50,000 bases of DNA. Source: Bigelowiella natans CCMP2755 (Eukaryota; Cercozoa; Chlorarachniophyceae). Shown here one piece after another: positions 10,519 to 21,529 of the stretch; the stretch's first letter is position 1, and every line of letters begins with the position of its first letter. The position numbers were made by a program, and so were the translations under genes. Under the pieces are notes generated by a model. It ran no database searches. It was not told the origin of the DNA and was given only the letters and a program-made list of their open reading frames with translations. The stretch spans positions 1 to 50,000 of the forward strand of contig ADNK01000595.1 of assembly GCA_000320545.1 (NCBI GenBank). Reading direction: 5' to 3'.

Positions 10519-12593
10519 TAATGATGACATGGTGGTGATGGCGACGGTGATAGTGGCGGTCGAGGTGAATCATCGCATCCCACGACAACGCACGCAGGAA
10601 AACAGATGCAATACACAGCACACATAGGGAGGTAATGCGACGAACAAACAGCAGAAATGAGAGAGAGCCAAGGGGACACGAAGGCATGCTTATGTTACGG
10701 CAAAAAACATACCGGAACATGGCTGTCGTCCTCGTCCGCCCCCATGCGCCCGATGAGGTCCAACGGGCTGTACACCATCCCTTTGAGCAGAATCGGCACA
10801 AGCACCCGAAGGTAGGAGTTCAGAATGGCGGGATCGAGGTTGTTGTGCACCTGCTGCTCGCACACCGACGTCCAGAACTCGCATGCCTCGAGCGCCACCT
10901 CCTCGTTCTTGTCGCCCGTCGACGTGATCATGAACTCCATTACTTTCTTGAGGTGTGGCAGCAACGCATTCACCTCGTTGTCTAGCAGCAGCACGAACGC
11001 CTGCGGAGAGGGGAGGGGAGGGGGGTAGATTGGTGAATGATCTTGATGGTGGAAACGTTGGCGGAAACGCAGTGGTCAATACTCTCCTAAAACACAAATG
11101 ATGCACATTACCTGGCAAATGCGTTTACGGATCTGCACAGAGGAGTCTTTCGTAAGAACGAAGAGGCCCTTGAGATAGCCGGTCATATTTGCCCTGAGTG
11201 CCTGCGGCATGTTTGGCCCCAAGAACTGGTTTACGGCACCGAGCGCGTATCTACAAAAAGTAATTTTCATATCTATGAGGATACAGCTGCGATGGAGTAT
11301 ATTATGGACCTCCTTTCCGCCCCCATCCCTTTCCTTTCCCTCTCTCTCTAACGCGCGTGTGTGTGTGTGTGTTGTCTTCTTCCGTTCCACCTCATACTAC
11401 CTCCGAATCGGCTCCTTTGGGTGGACAAAGAACTTGATGAATAGCGGAAGCATCGTATTGAGGGGCCTCCCGAGGTCCTGGCTATCGAGGCGCTCTGGCT
11501 CATCCTGTTGGAACAGTTTTTGGTCGTTATGTTTTCGGTTGTTTGGATGGTTTTAACAAAGACACGAGAGATGGATAAAGGCTGCTGATACTACCTCACA
11601 GATCTTGCAGAGCGCGTTAAATGCCCCATCCACGTGTTCGTACTTATTCGATTCGAGCATCTTGAGTAGTTCCTTCAGCACAGGTTGCCAGCCCTTCAGT
11701 TTGTCCTTGGAAGCCGCAGTCGTCACAATCTATAGAAGAACAACAACCAGAAGAGGGAAGTGAGTGGATGGTGGATTTTCATGTCATTGCTGCCGGGGTT
11801 AAGAGGCAGGGGGTAAGAGGAAGGGGGTGTAATATTGCCATTGGTCTCCCGCGATATCCATACATAAGGGAGATGAAAAATAGTTATAAAGAAATAGCTT
11901 ATACACTTTCTCAACCCTTCCTCAAACCCCATACGATTGCGTGTGTGTGAGCGAGTGCTCGATATGCGTGTAATCTTACGTGGCCAATGGTTTTCCGTAT
12001 CTTCTTGCTCTCGTCACCGATCGTCTGCAGCACCTTCAGTTTTATGTAGTTGCGCACTTTGGGGTCCATTCTTTCGTAAGATTCGTCTGAGGTGGTGATG
12101 GTGGTGAGTTTTTCGGGCGCGTGCAGATGCAAACACGCACACGGCATCTGCAAGGCATGTTGGACACATATTCAATGGCTAATTAGTTTTTTTCTCCGCA
12201 CGGATGTTGTTCTTGAGGAGTAGTCCTGCTTGTTGTCGTATCTGTTCCGGCTCTTTTTTCATCGAAGAGATGATGAAAGCGAGGTACTGGTTGAACTCTT
12301 GGTTACCTCGGAGCTGCTGTAGTTTCTGTGAATCGATGATAGAATTTTTTTTAAAAAGATAGGACAATGTCTGGACTCTTGTTTCATTCCGTGAGCGTAC
12401 CTTGTAAACTTTCATCTGCTGTTCGTTGTCTCCCCTGAGAGATGCGTGCAGCATGCCCAGAACCTGCAAGAAAATATTGCGTTGGAACTTAATTATGATG
12501 CTCTTGCAAGTTTATCGTCATTCTTGCGAGCAAGAGATCGCAGCATGTTGTTTCTTTTACCTCTTTAAGCTGCTTCTCATTTTGCCACGACAT
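7462..12593 (-). CDS. TNPO1: Transportin-1 / karyopherin beta-2 nuclear import receptor, 16 exons plus a probable 17th
   Basis: Imports PY-NLS cargo such as hnRNPs through nuclear pores under Ran control. Exons (minus): 12593-12561, 12463-12401, 12325-12202, 12086-11980, 11729-11595, 11504-11401, 11250-11112, 11000-10713, 10468-10044, 9865-9657, 9502-9340, 9072-8954, 8716-8666, 8461-8170, 7954-7702, 7583-7462. All phases join, giving about 876 residues against about 890 in animals. It starts [16 protein letters not shown] and is HEAT repeats throughout. Family signatures include [93 protein letters not shown] and [16 protein letters not shown]. The acidic loop before SDWNLRKC is kept but short ([10 protein letters not shown]). 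The last 15-30 residues are uncertain: exon 16 ends at a GTGAGT donor and the next exon may be at 7187. The start is the only ATG in frame with a donor close behind. Confidence 0.96.
10479..10519. repeat. (GAT)n microsatellite in transportin intron 8
   Basis: About 13 GAT units immediately upstream of the exon 9 acceptor on the minus strand, read there as (ATC)n, so it may serve as part of the pyrimidine-rich stretch. Confidence 0.9.
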
Positions 12594-14161
12594 GATGGGA
12601 CCCAATTCTCTCACCGGGTGCACGGCAGGAGTATCGAAGGCGATCGGCAGAGATTGGCGGCTGGCTTATTTCGCTCGTATCTATAAGAAATTTGTCGAAC
12701 CAAGGCCAAGTCAGATGCATATGCACGCACGCGCACAAACGTTTAGTCTTATTTCAAATTGTCGGGAATAGAATTTCATACGAGGCCTCTCTGTAGCCGA
12801 TTGGAGGGGCAAATGGAAGAATGATCCAGCAGGCGGAGGACAGTTCTGGCAAGGCAGAGTTTGAAGAAGCTGATTTCGCCGACAGGAAGCAATGTAATTC
12901 TATTATGCGACAACTTCATTGTCATGACGCTTCCTTATTTCTGAACACTCTTTTTCATTTCGTCTTGACATAGACATTAAGCAGGCCGGGAATGCTTTGG
13001 CATAGAAGCAAGCACCTTAAATACGCATACCATTTTAGAATAAAGAACTCAATTTCTTTGTCGTATCTCATTTAAACACGGTGGAAGTTTCTTAGTAGAA
13101 AATGAAAGTAACTCTGAAACACACTCAATCTAAAAGCTTTCCTCCGAAAACCGACATTTTAGGAAATTTGATAGTGCCATAAGGAGATAGAACGACAATA
13201 TTTATTTTATATCTCATATTAAAATGCCTCTACTATATGAATGTTATAAAAATACAATTTACTATATAACTGAATCGATAATTGTGTTGAGTATGTAGAG
13301 GCAATATTCATATTACCACGCTCAAAAGGAAATAATCATTCATAAAATAGACAATGTTACTCTAATTTCAAATCTCCGAATTTCATTATTTGGATCTGAA
13401 CATACTCTCCAACGTGGCTAGAGCGGCTAGAGGCAGACTTGACGTTCATAAACTTTCTCATTAATTTTTCCAAACCGAAATATTTGCTCGGAATTAAGAT
13501 CTTAAAAGCATCCAATAATCACTGGTTCATATTTTTCATGTTATTCTTGTATTGCGACAATAAAAATTAACTAATTTTGCAGAAATTAGCAACCCAAAAA
13601 AAAATTCTCGATGATACCATTTCGCTGCAGGGCAACGAGAAAGGCTGGTTGAAATAAGAGATAATTTTTACGAATGCGCTACTTCAAATTTTGCTTTTTG
13701 GAAGATAAATATATTAAAATCAATTCTATGTATTGTCGCATTTCATAAAATAAATGTATCTCGACAGAAATGTGGCAATACTTTAGACTGAAAAGGGCTA
13801 TCATTTCGTGGGAGGAAGAGAGTAAGTATGGGAAAACATACCGCCCCCCATGGCTGGCGTCAGTTAAAACATGCTGCTTTTATTTTACCCAATTCTATTT
13901 TCAAGAATATAAAATAAATTATTTTTCAATTTGTCTGTTTGGGACACATGGTAGTTTCTCCCCAGGATTCGTAGGTTAGTGGTAGCTTTCACGAATTCAG
14001 AATGTCACCATTCAGCATAATCTCGTCTGTGTACAGAATGCACACCTCAGAGATAACCTGAATAACCATTGAAATATACAGGCTTGCCTCCTAACGATGG
14101 CCACTTCTTCTTGAGAGAAGAGTAGCGTTAGGGGTATAGGAGGTAAGCAACGGTTTACCGT
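12594..14161. other. Divergent intergenic region, AT-rich
   Basis: Lies between the transportin start (minus) and the DHHC gene start (plus), so it should hold both promoters. 13080-13800 is strongly AT-rich. At 14085-14146 GCCTCCTAACG is partly repeated in inverse (CGTTAGG..GGAGG), around an AGAGAAGAG stretch. I see no gene. Confidence 0.6.
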
Positions 14162-16103
14162 ATGCACCAACACTACGTCCAGGAAAACTCAGCTGCAACA
14201 ACGAAAGGATATTTTTTCGGAGGGCGGAGAAAGGAGAACCAACATCAATTAGGAACATCTGAATTGCGAGGGGAAGAAACTACCACCACAACCTGTAGCG
14301 GCGCGTTCGGATCATCTTTAGGATCAACTCCTGGCAGCACGAATCCCTTCATTTCGAGCCACCATCCAGTAGAGCAAAGGTTTGCTCATCAACACATCGA
14401 TACAGAAGAGACCTATCTCAAGGCTCATACTAGATCCAGCGATTATCCACACTACAACGCGGGAAGGGTGATGAGAAATAACTACTACACACTGCAGGTC
14501 GTAAATAACACCTACTCTCTTTCTATTGGAGAATTCGCATGACTACTTCTAATTTCTGATTGAATTAATTGTAGGATCAGGAGTGGTCAGGCGTTAACAC
14601 CTTCTGTTGCGGGGGCTTCATTATTCTAGGGTCTAACCCCTTCTGGTTTCTAATTACAAATGTCCTCACGATCGGCCCGTTCGTTCTCTTCGTTCTCACA
14701 ACGTAAGCCGTATTTTTTTGAGAGGAGGAATGATTGCGTTTGGGATAAGGGAGATATATGGAACGATCCAAGCTTGCATGATTTCACTATATCTCGAACA
14801 TGTAAACATTTTCTCCCGTGATTACTCCGAAACACAGATACAAAGAAATAAGCATTTGGCATACGATCTTCACCTCGGTAATTTACGGGTTCGCCCAGTA
14901 TGGGCTGCTTCGAGCCGGTATGATGGATCCGGGAATCATTCCTAGAAATACTACTGGGCGCGTTCCGGTCATCCCGATCGACGACTTCGACGTGGACGGA
15001 GCTCCGCTTACATTCTGCGGTTCGAATCCCCGTTCCATTTTTTTTTTTTTTGAGAATCGACCGTCGTATCCCTCTTGGAGATCGCTGAAGGGGATTTGCG
15101 TGGTGATTACGTATATTCAGAAACGTGTAAGATATTTCGTCCACGGAGGGCCAAGCACTGCAGATACTGTGACAATTGTGTGGAGCGATTTGATCACCAC
15201 TGCCCGTGGGTAGGAACTTGCATAGGGGCCAGGTCAGTGGAGCATTCACGGATTCCCTTTCATCCCCAAAGATTTCTCGTTTTTAGTAGAGTGGGTGACT
15301 TGTATGACTGCTAGGGTGAATGTTACGACTATCATTTCCGAACACGTTCTTATTCTTGTTTGTTTCTCGATCTCCCTCCCTCCCCTCCCTCCTGCAGAAA
15401 CTACAAATATTTCATACTTTTCCTATTCGCCATCACCGCACTGTCCGTCTATCTACTTGGCCTGTGCATCTACCTTATCGTGGTCACCCATAACGAAGGC
15501 AACGATCTCATGCAAACTTTCCAGAAAAGGTCTTACTCAATCGATTTTCATGCAAAATACACCTGTATACTACATTCGCACATCCATGTTTTATTCACAT
15601 TTGATTATCTCCGTATTTCAGGCAAATCTGCGTCGCTATAGCCGCTTACACATTCTTGGTGTTCCTGGCCGTTGCAAATCTTGCATTCTACCACCTTCAG
15701 CTCATCATATATAACCAAACTACGAACGAACAGGTAGATAAATATGTATAAGTGTATATGTCGTATCTCTTCTTAAGCCTTGTCATTCCCTGATGCATTG
15801 TGTCCACTTGCTTACTGTGTATGGCAGATGAAAGATACTTGGATCACTCGCCAGAACCCGTACGACAAAGGGTGCATGAACAACTGCTGCTCAATCTTGT
15901 GTGCAAAGACTCCCGAGAGCCACTTGACGAATAGAACCATATATACGGACGATGATGTTGAAAGCAGCGACGGCGGTCATAGTGGACCCCAAACTCAGAC
16001 TAGCCTGGCTCCTCAACCTCGATGTTGCGGCAGCGATCTCACCACATTTCCTTCTGATCCACTTCCAAACATGGTTGCCTACCAGGCTGTGAGTGATCAT
16101 TAG
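14162..16103 (+). CDS. DHHC-type protein S-acyltransferase, 7 exons
   Basis: Transfers palmitate to cysteines of membrane-associated proteins; an integral membrane enzyme, probably of Golgi or plasma membrane. Exons: 14162-14497, 14575-14702, 14838-15019, 15055-15232, 15398-15529, 15622-15733, 15828-16103; phases join to 447 aa. Residues 1-112 are a hydrophilic, Ser/Thr-rich tail. Then come [16 protein letters not shown] with TM1, TM2 and the DPGIIPRN motif. The zinc-binding cysteine-rich domain follows ([21 protein letters not shown]) with the catalytic DHHC at about 262-265 ([11 protein letters not shown]), then [10 protein letters not shown] with TM3 and TM4, the TTNE motif before exon 7, and [12 protein letters not shown]. 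Intron 3 (15020-15054, 35 nt) contains T14; without it the frame breaks just before the DHHC domain, so it is either a mini-intron or a homopolymer indel. The exon 1 donor (GTCGTA) is the weakest join. Confidence 0.94.
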
Positions 16104-16850
16104 ACATTTGGGGCTAGTCCTAGCCGCCCGCGGTGGCGATTGTTACACAAAGCGTGAAGCTGAAAAAATGGATGCAGGCGGCAGTTTCTACACGTGATTG
16201 GATCACATCTGTTATATCCTAGTGCCGTACACTTAATAGTTTGCGAATTTTATCTTTATTATATTATTCTCCGAAAATATTCGAAGCATTTATTGGATTT
16301 GAATGCGCGTGCCAAGGCTTCGTTCATCGCAGTTCGCTAGCTCGTGGCGGGTGTGTTCGTTCACAATGCCAGATTTGCAACAATTAACCATTCTAGCATT
16401 GTGCATGCTGCTTTTGCAACGCAAGTAGCAAAATGTTATGTCGCGGTGTGCTTATGCAATATAACGGACAAGCTTTAGCTAGTTAGAGCAACATGTACGC
16501 ATTTAATTTGCTTCTACTGAAGCTGTGGCTTACGCTCTGCTGTATACGTACTTGTGTCCATGCAATCTAGGATGTGCACTGTTAGCCTAAAATATGGCGG
16601 ATTGTCATTTTTTACAAATTATATTTGTCGTCCATGCTAGCATGAGCCTATGCTATATAATAGGCTCGTCATTTTCACCAGCCAGACTTAACGCGTACTT
16701 TGACCAAGCCGGTGTTTTGAAAATAGCTCCTCTTGATACAATTTGAGCATTAGCAAGGTATGAAAAAGGTACTTGATACTCAAGAGAATCTATAAATCAA
16801 AATGATCGAGGCCGAAGTCTGAATGGTCTTCATTACTGCCATCCCTACAG
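16104..16850. other. Convergent intergenic spacer, CTAG-enriched
   Basis: Between the 3' ends of the DHHC gene (plus) and the 341-aa ORF (minus). It contains GCTAGC and CATGCTAGCATG palindromes and about eight CTAG sites by hand count, more than random. No ORF of note. Confidence 0.6.
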
Positions 16851-17876
16851 CTAGTGATGCTTTCTATGAGACAATTGTATAATTGCTGCCTCGTTGCATG
16901 TAATTCGAATTTCCTGTACCATGTCGACTATTGAAGATTTCAACACTGGAACAATATACTGTGGACGGCACATCGATTCAGACAGCTGCAAAGGATCAGG
17001 AATTTCAGTACAAATATTTCCAAAGTTGTTCATCACCACGTATACATGCTGAAGTCGCCTTTGGACTTTTTTTAAAACTTCATTCTGTGAGTTCACATTA
17101 ACAGTATAGTCAAGCAAAGCTGCAGAGAACTGAAGCTGTTTCATAGCGAAAACGCTTGCGGAAAACTTATCCGAGATGGTCGCAACATTTCTTCCACAAA
17201 GAGGAAATTTCTCTCTAAATGAAAGCCTTTTCATGTCGTTTTCATTTGTTTTTTGAAGGAAAAGTTTATCAGAGGAACCTTCTTCATCCGGAAGCTCTAA
17301 GGTTGGGAAGATGGCAATATGTCCTTCCCACGGTTCTGCTTCAACCAAAATTCTACCATCGGAGGTAAAGGTTTGTTGGGATACAATGCGATCTAGAGCC
17401 ATTCGCCTGATTCTTACGCGGCCTGCTAATTCCTTTGCCAATTCTCCGACCTGCTTATTCGTCGCAGCATAGACTATTGGAGGATTGGCTGATTTTGGAA
17501 GTTGCTTCAGAAGAGGGGCTAAATCAGGCAAATGGGCCTCTGAGCAAGAAATAGACGACGCACGCTTCATTACGTTTAATAGAGCGTTGTCATCGCAGTT
17601 TGTCGCTAGGAAAATTGAGCTTGTTGCGGGAAACGAATCTGCCTCACGCTGAATCACGAGTGGCTCTCCCACTTTCACGAGGTTCACAGAAACTTGGATT
17701 TCTTTTGTGTCCTCCGTAATCTTCTCAAATCCCTTTTCGTTACCTTGCACGATCACAAACAACGAATCTGATTTGCACAGGGCCGGATATAAGATCCCAA
17801 CCGACTGTTTATCTGCACCATAATGGAGATGGAATCCAGATTGCACGTTGGAACATGTAGACGTGAAAGACTGCAT
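16851..17876 (-). CDS. Unrecognised 341-aa protein, single exon
   Basis: I do not recognise this family. The frame is open for 341 codons from the ATG at 17876 without introns, unlike its neighbours. Composition is balanced, not low-complexity, which supports real coding. There is no signal peptide, no clear membrane segment and no metal-binding Cys/His cluster. It has alternating beta-like and helical stretches: FVIVQGNEKGFEKI, SSIFLATNCDDNALLNVMKR, PPIVYAATNKQVGELAKELA (Rossmann-like rhythm, but no nucleotide-binding loop) and HIAIFPTLELPDEEG. The second half ends in helices (VLKKVQRRLQHVYVVMNNFG). It is divergent from the secreted Cys-unit gene that starts 620 bp away. It may be a retrocopy or a transferred gene, given the lack of introns. 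A 5' extension by splicing is possible but I see no good candidate. Confidence 0.6.
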   Translation of the reverse strand: MQSFTSTCSNVQSGFHLHYGADKQSVGILYPALCKSDSLFVIVQGNEKGFEKITEDTKEIQVSVNLVKVGEPLVIQREADSFPATSSIFLATNCDDNALLNVMKRASSISCSEAHLPDLAPLLKQLPKSANPPIVYAATNKQVGELAKELAGRVRIRRMALDRIVSQQTFTSDGRILVEAEPWEGHIAIFPTLELPDEEGSSDKLFLQKTNENDMKRLSFREKFPLCGRNVATISDKFSASVFAMKQLQFSAALLDYTVNVNSQNEVLKKVQRRLQHVYVVMNNFGNICTEIPDPLQLSESMCRPQYIVPVLKSSIVDMVQEIRITCNEAAIIQLSHRKHH

Positions 17877-18496
17877 GTGAAAGTTGCTTCTGGTCTCAAT
17901 GCGCTACGTGTTCGAGGGGTTCGATCCGAGTTGACAAAGTGGAGCGGAGTGTGAAGATCCGCCGACCTGATCAGCTCCGCAGGCAGCAACGTCTTCTGGC
18001 CTGGCCAAACAACGTGCACATCATCACGATCAGCAGCCTTCGGAATGTGTCACGCCACGTATCAGGACAAAAGATCAGCCCTGTGGGATAACCCGAACGA
18101 CAGGCATTTCCATATCGCGACAACATCGAACGCGCACTGTGAGAGTCGATTACTAGCTTGCACAGGAGTACTCGCAGAAACGGTGCAGCTTGTAGCTTGT
18201 ACATGCGCTGAACATCCTAAACGCATGCCATCACCACCTTGCGACCTTCTCAAACATCGCGTAATTGCCGTTCTCGAGCGCGAAAACTCTTCCTTCCCAG
18301 CAGTTTCCAGGAAAAGTGAATTGTAACTTCTTATTTCTAACTTTATGTGCGTCTGGGGACATGTCGCTGTAATGAAACCAATGCCGTTCCCTCTGAACTG
18401 GCATGTACCGGCTTCGGGAAGGCCTCAAAACTCAAAAAGATTTGGCTCGAGATACAAGCTCGCACAGTATTGTTTCATTCTCTTCACCTTTTACAA
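17877..18496. other. Divergent intergenic region
   Basis: Between the 341-aa ORF (minus) and the Cys-unit gene (plus). Short ORFs on both strands are not supported. Promoters for both genes should be here; I see no distinct motif. Confidence 0.5.
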
Positions 18497-20814
18497 ATGC
18501 TCAACGGTAAGATTGTAGCTCTCTGCTGTCTACTCCCCACTCTCTCCACAAGCAGCCGGTGTCATACGCGAAACACCATTTTTCGCTCGCGCCAGGGAAA
18601 CTTTCTAGCACTTACCCAGCATGAACCCAAGTGCGATATGACGCAATTTCCGTCTGCTCTGAATGGTGAGAGATCCTTATAGAACCAAAATCTACTCGCT
18701 ACTATGATCGTCTTTTCTGAAAAGGGTTCCGCCTCGAATACCGTCCGCTCCCTCAGCAGCCCGTGATCTCCTACAAGCATACTTGCCGCGAGGCCTTGGA
18801 GTATCGCCCACAGGATTCTGTTGTGAGCACTCGGGAGACAAGCCTAACGCCGAAGGGAAATAACGAGTATCAGTATCTTGACAGGCATCAAGTAAGCTGT
18901 TCCATTGGCTCCATAAAATCCTTCAAGCTCGAACGTGTTGGAGATAGTATTCGCTACAACTACAAGTGTATGCGGATCCCAATTCGGGCAGTACTGCGTG
19001 AGTCGATCGACCCGTGCAGCTTTCTTTGGTACCTCTAATGGCCAAGGCCTAGATTTCTTGCAACATCGCTACCCCGATGTGCAGTGTGGTACAAACAATT
19101 GACCCCAAAGCTAACAACAAGAATGCTCTGTTCTTAAGCTTCGGCCACGCTTTTTAGGTTGCAACGCTTGGTTATCGGCTTTCAGACTCATTAGGCCGGA
19201 CCCGAATTTCATCGCCTATGACTACACGTGCTGCACCTTATTCCCCTTAAATGAAGTGCATGGATCCACCCAAGCAACGCAAAGGCACGTTCTCCAAAAT
19301 GATCTCACTCGCTCTCAGACCCTAACTCCCTTCTCCTCCCCCCTCCCCCGGCAGAGCTCAAATTACGCAGAATCGCTGGTTCGTCACCATCTGCAATGCC
19401 CGGTCGGGATGGCCTTCAGGTCAATCCAGCTGCGGGACAGCAGCCGCAGCACCATCAAGTATGACTTCTCCTGCTCTGGAGTGACCTTCGCCAACACAAG
19501 CCAGGCCTCCACTCGGATAAACTCATGGACACGTCAAGGAGGTAACGAACTGGTGTACCTTGATCGGCAGGCGGCGGGGTGTGGAAGTGGTTCTTTGATG
19601 GCTTCTCTCCAGCTGCAGAAGCAAGGCTCTTCCATTCGATACCGGATGGGCTGCGAGCGCGAACCTGACCGCCGATCATCGTTCTGGTGTGCCGACACGA
19701 CGACATGGCTAGATGGGCTCAGGACTGGAGAGGCGGGCGAGATGTCATCGCGTTTGCCCCGCACAGGATCGAATGCCCGAACACCCCCGACACCAACACC
19801 CCTAGCTTCCTTGGACGGATGCAGCTCTACCGGCCAACGCACGATACGCTGGCATGTGCTTTTCAATGCTGTCGGCAGGGCAGCGGGTGCTTGGAGGCTG
19901 CGACGCGGGACACTGAAAAGAGTGGCTCCCATGTGTACCTTGACAGACAGGCCCCTCGCTGCCCGTTCACTCACCCCATGACGAGCTTCAGGCTCAACGA
20001 CGGGGGGCACAGCAGGACTATCAACCACGAGCACTCCTGCTGCAAAGCCGGGGACATCATGGGCTCCAGGCTCAAGTTTGCCGGCAGTGCGCGCTAGAGT
20101 GAGCCAATGATCTCAGTGGCTGTCTGTCCAACAGCAGCAGTGCGAAGGAATGATGATTGGACCTTCACTCTTGCTTGCTTCCTCTCCCCACAGGCAGCAG
20201 CAACAACCACTGCGCGGTCCTGAAGAACCTGGAGGTTGATTGCCGTCCAGATCGAGGTCGGGCCTTGTGCACTCAGAAGAAGCCCCGTGAGTCGTGCACA
20301 CGTTTGCACAGACAAGCATGCATCGTGTGTGTGCGTGCACGTGCATGCAAACGTGAACACGATTTGAACGTCCAGGCCACATCTTCGACTTCAAGCACGA
20401 TCGTCAATTCTTGTCGAGCGGGGTGTTCGGTCGCCACCGCTGCAAGTGCGCTCGGCAGTCACCCTCCAATCCACCCACAGCTGCGTCACAAAGACAACCA
20501 CCAAGTTGGACAGCGGTGGAGTGGACAAGCATCTCAACCTGGCAAGGCACCGATCTTCGTGTTCGGCTGCAGAAGGACACCTGAGAAGGTGCCGCGTGTT
20601 TGCTGTCATCCACAGCGCACCAAAACGTGATCACCTTCACATCGTTGCTGTGCTGAGCAGCTCCGGAATGTCTCGTGCACTTCACGTCATTCTCACATCT
20701 GCCCTGTGTTTTCACACGTGCAGCTTCTAGAGCTTCCAACTCAAATCCACTGTGGCTGTGCATCCAGCAAGGCCAAAGATTTGGCACGAATGCACCTGCT
20801 GCAAAAGTTCCTAG
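18497..20814 (+). CDS. Secreted protein of about nine Cys-containing tandem units, family unassigned
   Basis: Exons: 18497-18665, 18725-18997, 19158-19255, 19355-19688, 19733-20086, 20194-20286, 20376-20445, 20481-20588, 20733-20814; phases join to about 526 aa, ending TAG. It starts with a clear signal peptide (MLNGKIVALCCLLPTLSTSS), so it is exported. The rest is a degenerate unit of about 35-55 aa: YLDRHQVSC.. SFKLERVGDSIRYNYKC is the best copy. Others are QHEPKC..GFRLEYRP..VISYKHTC, AFRLIRPDPNFIAYDYTCC, VRHHLQC..IKYDFSC, YLDRQAAGC..IRYRMGC, PHRIECP..ACAFQCC, YLDRQAPRC..INHEHSCC, LKNLEVDC..GRHRC and ARHRSSC..SFQL..WHECTCC. One Cys before and one or two after a predicted beta-hairpin suggest one disulphide per unit. 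Introns often fall inside units. All eight donors begin GTG and two introns are only 44 and 35 nt, so an alternative is a gene with a couple of frameshifts. No function is claimed. Confidence 0.72.
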
Positions 20815-21529
20815 TCACCAGTCACTCACGCGCACTGACGTGCTTGCTTTTTTTTTGCGCATCACGGGCAATCTGAAGAGTCTTCTCTTTTGATCAACGT
20901 CACTTGAGTGTGGAAAACTAGCCATGGCAAACAATTGTGCAAGAAAAGCTTTCGTGAAAAACACGAAAACCATGGACACGTGAATGTGTGCTGTGGACAC
21001 GTGCACAAGTGCAGCAAGTGCAGCGCAGCTGGGGCTGCCAGATGCGCACAAGTGAATCAGTCCAGCATTGCGTGTCATGCATGGCAGATCGCTTCGCTGC
21101 ATATCGCTGTGCATGCACTCATTTGACCTGCACACACGCACAGCTCATGTGTCCGTGTGCACATGTGAACAGCCACTCAGCACAGATGACACAGCTACGT
21201 GACTAAACGAGGGTGCCTGTGGAATGCGCGATGTCACACAGCTGGCAGAGCAGCTGCCAGCCATATTGAGCTTGAAAGCAGGAGAGATGGCTACCTCTAG
21301 ATGTAGGCCATGTGAATGCATCTTGCACGTGCGTGTTTCTCTATGAACAAAGTCGCAGTACGCAATTTTTGTGCTTTTCCTTCCGGGAACACAAGGGGGT
21401 CAAGCTAATGCTTCACAAAACAGAGGTTGCAGCTGTGCATGTTGTGCATTGACCAATTTAAACATCTAGGCTCACCAAGGATGCTGCAACAACTTGCTGG
21501 GCGGTGTGTCCCAACAGTCAACCGCTTCC
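20815..21529. other. Convergent intergenic spacer, TGCA-rich
   Basis: Between the Cys-unit gene and the mannosidase stop. Unusually full of TGCA, GTGCAC and CACGTG motifs (for example 20990-21020, 21100-21160 and 21310-21330). No supported ORF. Confidence 0.55.

Noticed and set aside
15017-15050. GGTTCGAATCC followed by T14, like a tRNA B box and Pol III terminator
   Set aside because: No matching A box or acceptor stem 70-80 bp upstream, and the T-arm does not pair; the stretch is better explained as a mini-intron of the DHHC gene.
17905-17930. GGTTCGATCC, B-box-like
   Set aside because: No cloverleaf can be drawn around it on either strand.
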